Shown piece after piece: positions 61,025 to 64,000 of a DNA stretch of 64,000 nucleotides. The first letter of the stretch is position 1. Every line of letters begins with the position of its first letter. Source of the stretch: Allodiplogaster sudhausi (lineage: Eukaryota; Nematoda; Chromadorea; Rhabditida; Diplogasteridae); NCBI GenBank assembly GCA_945643635.1, contig CALZFC010000252.1, positions 3,811,001-3,875,000 of the forward strand, in the 5' to 3' direction. The position numbers were made by a program, and so were the translations under genes. Below the pieces are notes generated by a model, which was given only the letters and a program-made list of their open reading frames with translations, had not been told where the DNA came from and ran no database searches.

Positions 61025-62107
61025 GAGAGAGCGAGCGAGAGAAGGAATGAGAGAGAGAGAGTGTGAGCAGGTGAGATAGAGTGAGAGAGAGAGAAGGAGA
61101 GAGTGAGGAGATAGCGGACTAACTGCAAGGCAAATTGGAGATGAGACACAAGGAGTGAAAGATAGAGCGATAGATAAAGAGAGATTGGTGGACAGGAAAT
61201 GGAAGGGGAGCAAATTAGAAGCTAAATTTTGTTGTTGATGCATTCGAAATGGGTAGTGAGACTTCGGAGGGAGATTAATTATCTGAGCAATAAAAAGGGT
61301 AACTCATACAAGAATGACTCCAAAAATATGGAAGCTGGCAGTTGAACATCGTGGCAGATCAAGGAAGAGAAGGGAGCGAACGATGGGAAGTACGTGCACA
61401 ACAGGATAAATATGTAGATTAGGTAGATCAAAAATGTCTGCAAAACTATGATTTCGAAGAGAGAAAGTACTGACACCGGGTTTCGCAAATTTCCGCAATA
61501 AAGAAGAAGAAATGGAAGAGACTGTGTATTCACTTGGTAAGCAGCATGCATGCTTGCATACATTTCAGGGAAAGGAACTCTCTCTCTCTCTCTCTCTATC
61601 TCATTCCGCTCTCTCCACCTCTCTCACTCATTCCTCTCTCTCTATCTCTCGTTCTCTCTCGTTCTCTCTCTCTCTCCCTCTCTCTCATTACCTCATTCTT
61701 TTTTTCACTATTGGTGATGGCTGGCCAAAAATTAGAGTGAAAGAAATGCGAGATGCATGGAAATGTGCGAGAAAGGACAGAAGCAGAACAGTTAGAGAGA
61801 ATGGTGGGAGGGAGATGCAGACGAGAAGAGAGCATGTGAAATGGAGAGAGCGATGGCGGAAGCAGAGAAGGAAGAAGGTCAACAGTGGAAGAAGAAGAGA
61901 GCATGCCGAAGAGAAGGGAAGCAAGAGCGTGTCGGATACAGTGACTATTCTCGCCCTCTTGCTTTCTCTTCCTCTCCTTCTCTCTCACTCTTTCTATCTC
62001 TCTCAATCTCACGAACTCTCTCTCCAACCTGTTTGAAAAGTCAACCGCCCGTCAAGCACGCGCGCACTCCTTATGTTAGCCGGTGATCTCTCTTTCTCTC
62101 CTCACTC

Positions 62108-62148
<41 letters not shown>

Positions 62149-62819
62149 CTCCTTCGCCCTTCCCTCCTTCCCTCCCTCTCTCGCTCTCCCTCTGTCTCCC
62201 TCCCTCTCTCCCTCTCTCTCTTCCTCTCTCTCTCCCTCTGTGTCCCTCTCTCTATCTGTTGATCTCCTTTCCCCTCTGCCAAATCTTATCGCAATGGAGG
62301 GCTGCAATTTCATATGCTAATTCGCGCAAACTATGGAAAAAACCTTCTCGTTCTTATAATACATATATTTTTAAGTTGCTAATAAACATCATGAGGTATT
62401 TCCAAATTTCTTCGTCTTCTCCCTGAATCTCAGCCTCGCTTTCTACTCCTACATAAATATGCAGAAGATGAATCTTTAAAATATGCGCGAAAACATTGCA
62501 CGCGAGGATATTTACACACATCTGTATGAGCATTTTTGTAGACTACTTCTAATTTCCCCTCCCACTAGAATGTCTGCAGACACTTTATCGTCTGAGAATA
62601 CAGACAATTCTGTCCATGGATATTCTCACTTTATTACCCTTTATCTGTATTTTGAGCGACAGTTCAATGAATTGATGCTCTAATGACACCAATTTAAAAA
62701 CCGTATTGTCATTTCTGAATTCAATTCGCTATTTCATCGCTTGAGCTCGCACTCTTTTTTAACAGACCAAAAAATCTTCGTTTGAAAGAAAGGACATATA
62801 ATACGTAAAAGAGCTGCAC
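60151..62819. other. CT/GA-satellite-rich region without a recognised gene
   Basis: Tracts at about 60518-60578 (CT), 60982-61022 (GA), 61578-61690 (CT), 62112-62145 (CT) and 62180-62260 (CT-rich). The open frames are Ser/Leu or Arg/Glu repeats. Nothing else recognised. Confidence 0.6.
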
Positions 62820-62929
62820 CTTAACGGAGCTGTCCATGGAGATTACAATGTTGCTGTATTCTTTGGCAATACAATACAGTCCAACTAGAAACATCGTTTG
62901 GAAAAGTAAAAATGCGTCCTGAAGGGGCC
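62820..62929 (-). CDS. Isolated candidate exon of an unknown gene
   Basis: Minus-strand stretch bounded by an AG acceptor (CTCAG|GGCCCC) and a good GT donor (GTTAAG|GTGCAG). It is open throughout and reads PLQDAFLLFQTMFLVGLYCI, then AKEYSNIVISMDSSVK. It has non-repetitive composition. No neighbouring exon or family recognised. Confidence 0.3.
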
Positions 62930-63109
62930 CTGAGGAGAAAAACCACATTTTCCCGAACTGTAATTCAAACGTCAGTTCTCCAGAAGCGCCTTATGGATAG
63001 TTCGTTTAAAAAAACCGTCTTTCTAAAATTTTCAGAAGTCCGGAAGAGCAAAGTACTATGCACCTTGGAATGGGCACCTTTCGTTGGGTCGCCAGTTGCC
63101 ATTTGCAAC

Positions 63110-63163
<54 letters not shown>

Positions 63164-64000
63164 TGATCAAAACCCCTTTTCTTTCTCGTCGTCAGGATGC
63201 TTTGCATCCGCTGAGCATCTGAAAGTACGACTCTGCCAAAGAATATTGCTTGTCCTAAAATGTCTGTATACGAGAGAGGAATACCACAGATAGAGATAGA
63301 TAGAGAGAAAGCGAGTCAGAGAGAGAGAGAGAGATAGAAGGAAAAAGAAAGATGGAAAAAGAGAAACAAAGACCTTCGGTGCGGCAAATTGTTCTCCCTC
63401 TGCCCACTTTCACTCTCCGACTTTCATTCCGTTTTTTACTCCCCTTTTCGTGTGTCTCTCCGCCATATTTGTGCGCATAAATGAACAAGCCGGGACCACG
63501 GTTGGATGCTTATAGTATGCAAAATTACATGCATGTATCTATGTATAAGCTAGAGGGAAAAGAGCAAGAATGAGAGAGAGCGAGAGAATTAGAGAGCGGA
63601 AGAAGGTCGAGAGAGGACAACATGAATAAGGCCCGACGCACGTGCTGTCTTTCCCCTCACTCTCTTATCCTGCCATGCTCTTTTCCATTTCTCTACCTCT
63701 GACAGTGCAATGAAGCGAAGAAAATAAAAGACGCCGGCGAAAAGGAGACGAAGAGCCACCGCTCCGGAATGAAAACGAATGAATGGCTGGCAATCAAGAG
63801 AGAGATAGAGAGAGAGCGAAGTGGATAGAGAGAGGGACGTATGCAAAACATGGCGAGAGGAAGAGAGATAGAAAGAGAACGAGAAAGAGGGATAGAAAGG
63901 GTCCGAGAAAGAAAAAGAGAGAGAGAGAGAGATAGAGAGGGAGTGAGAGTGACACACAGAAAACGATGTGACAAGGGATGTCACAATTTGATGTCACAAT
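62930..64000. other. Right edge, CT/GA-satellite-rich, no gene recognised
   Basis: CT tract at 63113-63160. GA-rich tracts at about 63315-63335 and 63800-63945. The remaining open frames are repeat-derived. Confidence 0.6.

Overview
The window is nuclear DNA of a metazoan, probably an invertebrate; I cannot place it more precisely. Genes are split by many short GT-AG introns and encode animal families: a zizimin-type DOCK GEF, an oxysterol-binding protein relative, beta-tubulin, a HORMA meiotic protein, LAPTM-type membrane proteins, exportin-4 and a class-2 (Oct-type) POU factor. Intergenic DNA and introns are crowded with (CT)n/(GA)n microsatellites. Many open frames in those tracts (Ser-Leu or Arg-Glu repeats) are not genes.

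Layout: 1-4672 (-) holds the N-terminal part of a DOCK-D gene that runs off the left edge. 4673-9914 is repeat-rich and contains a 5'-truncated LINE. An ORP lipid-transfer gene (+) follows, then a beta-tubulin gene (-) with one in-frame stop, one 1-base deletion and a second LINE copy in an intron. Next come a HORMA gene (+), two tandem LAPTM-like genes (+; the first carries a transposon with an 8-bp target duplication in its first intron), a small secreted Met/Gln/Gly-rich protein (-), exportin-4 (-, about 20 or more exons), a secreted Cys-containing protein of unknown family (+) and an unrecognised helical protein (+). The right quarter is one large POU class-2 gene (-, 45539 to about 59581). 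Its introns contain a 974-bp inverted-repeat element with an 8-bp target duplication and a roughly 4-kb DNA transposon whose terminal inverted repeats are built of tandem units of about 323 bp. 59.6-64 kb is mostly CT/GA satellite.

The most interesting signals are: (1) three tandem copies of a 65-67 bp repeat, each with two perfect ATGCAAAT octamers ten bases apart, about 0.4-0.6 kb upstream of the proposed first exon of the Oct-type POU gene, suggesting autoregulation; (2) a long open frame that reads through the splice donor after the POU-specific domain and would give a protein without the homeodomain; (3) the tandem-unit transposon and its unassigned transposase; (4) the lesions in an otherwise complete beta-tubulin. 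Gene models were assembled by eye from splice signals and family similarity, so exon ends not stated as checked are approximate.
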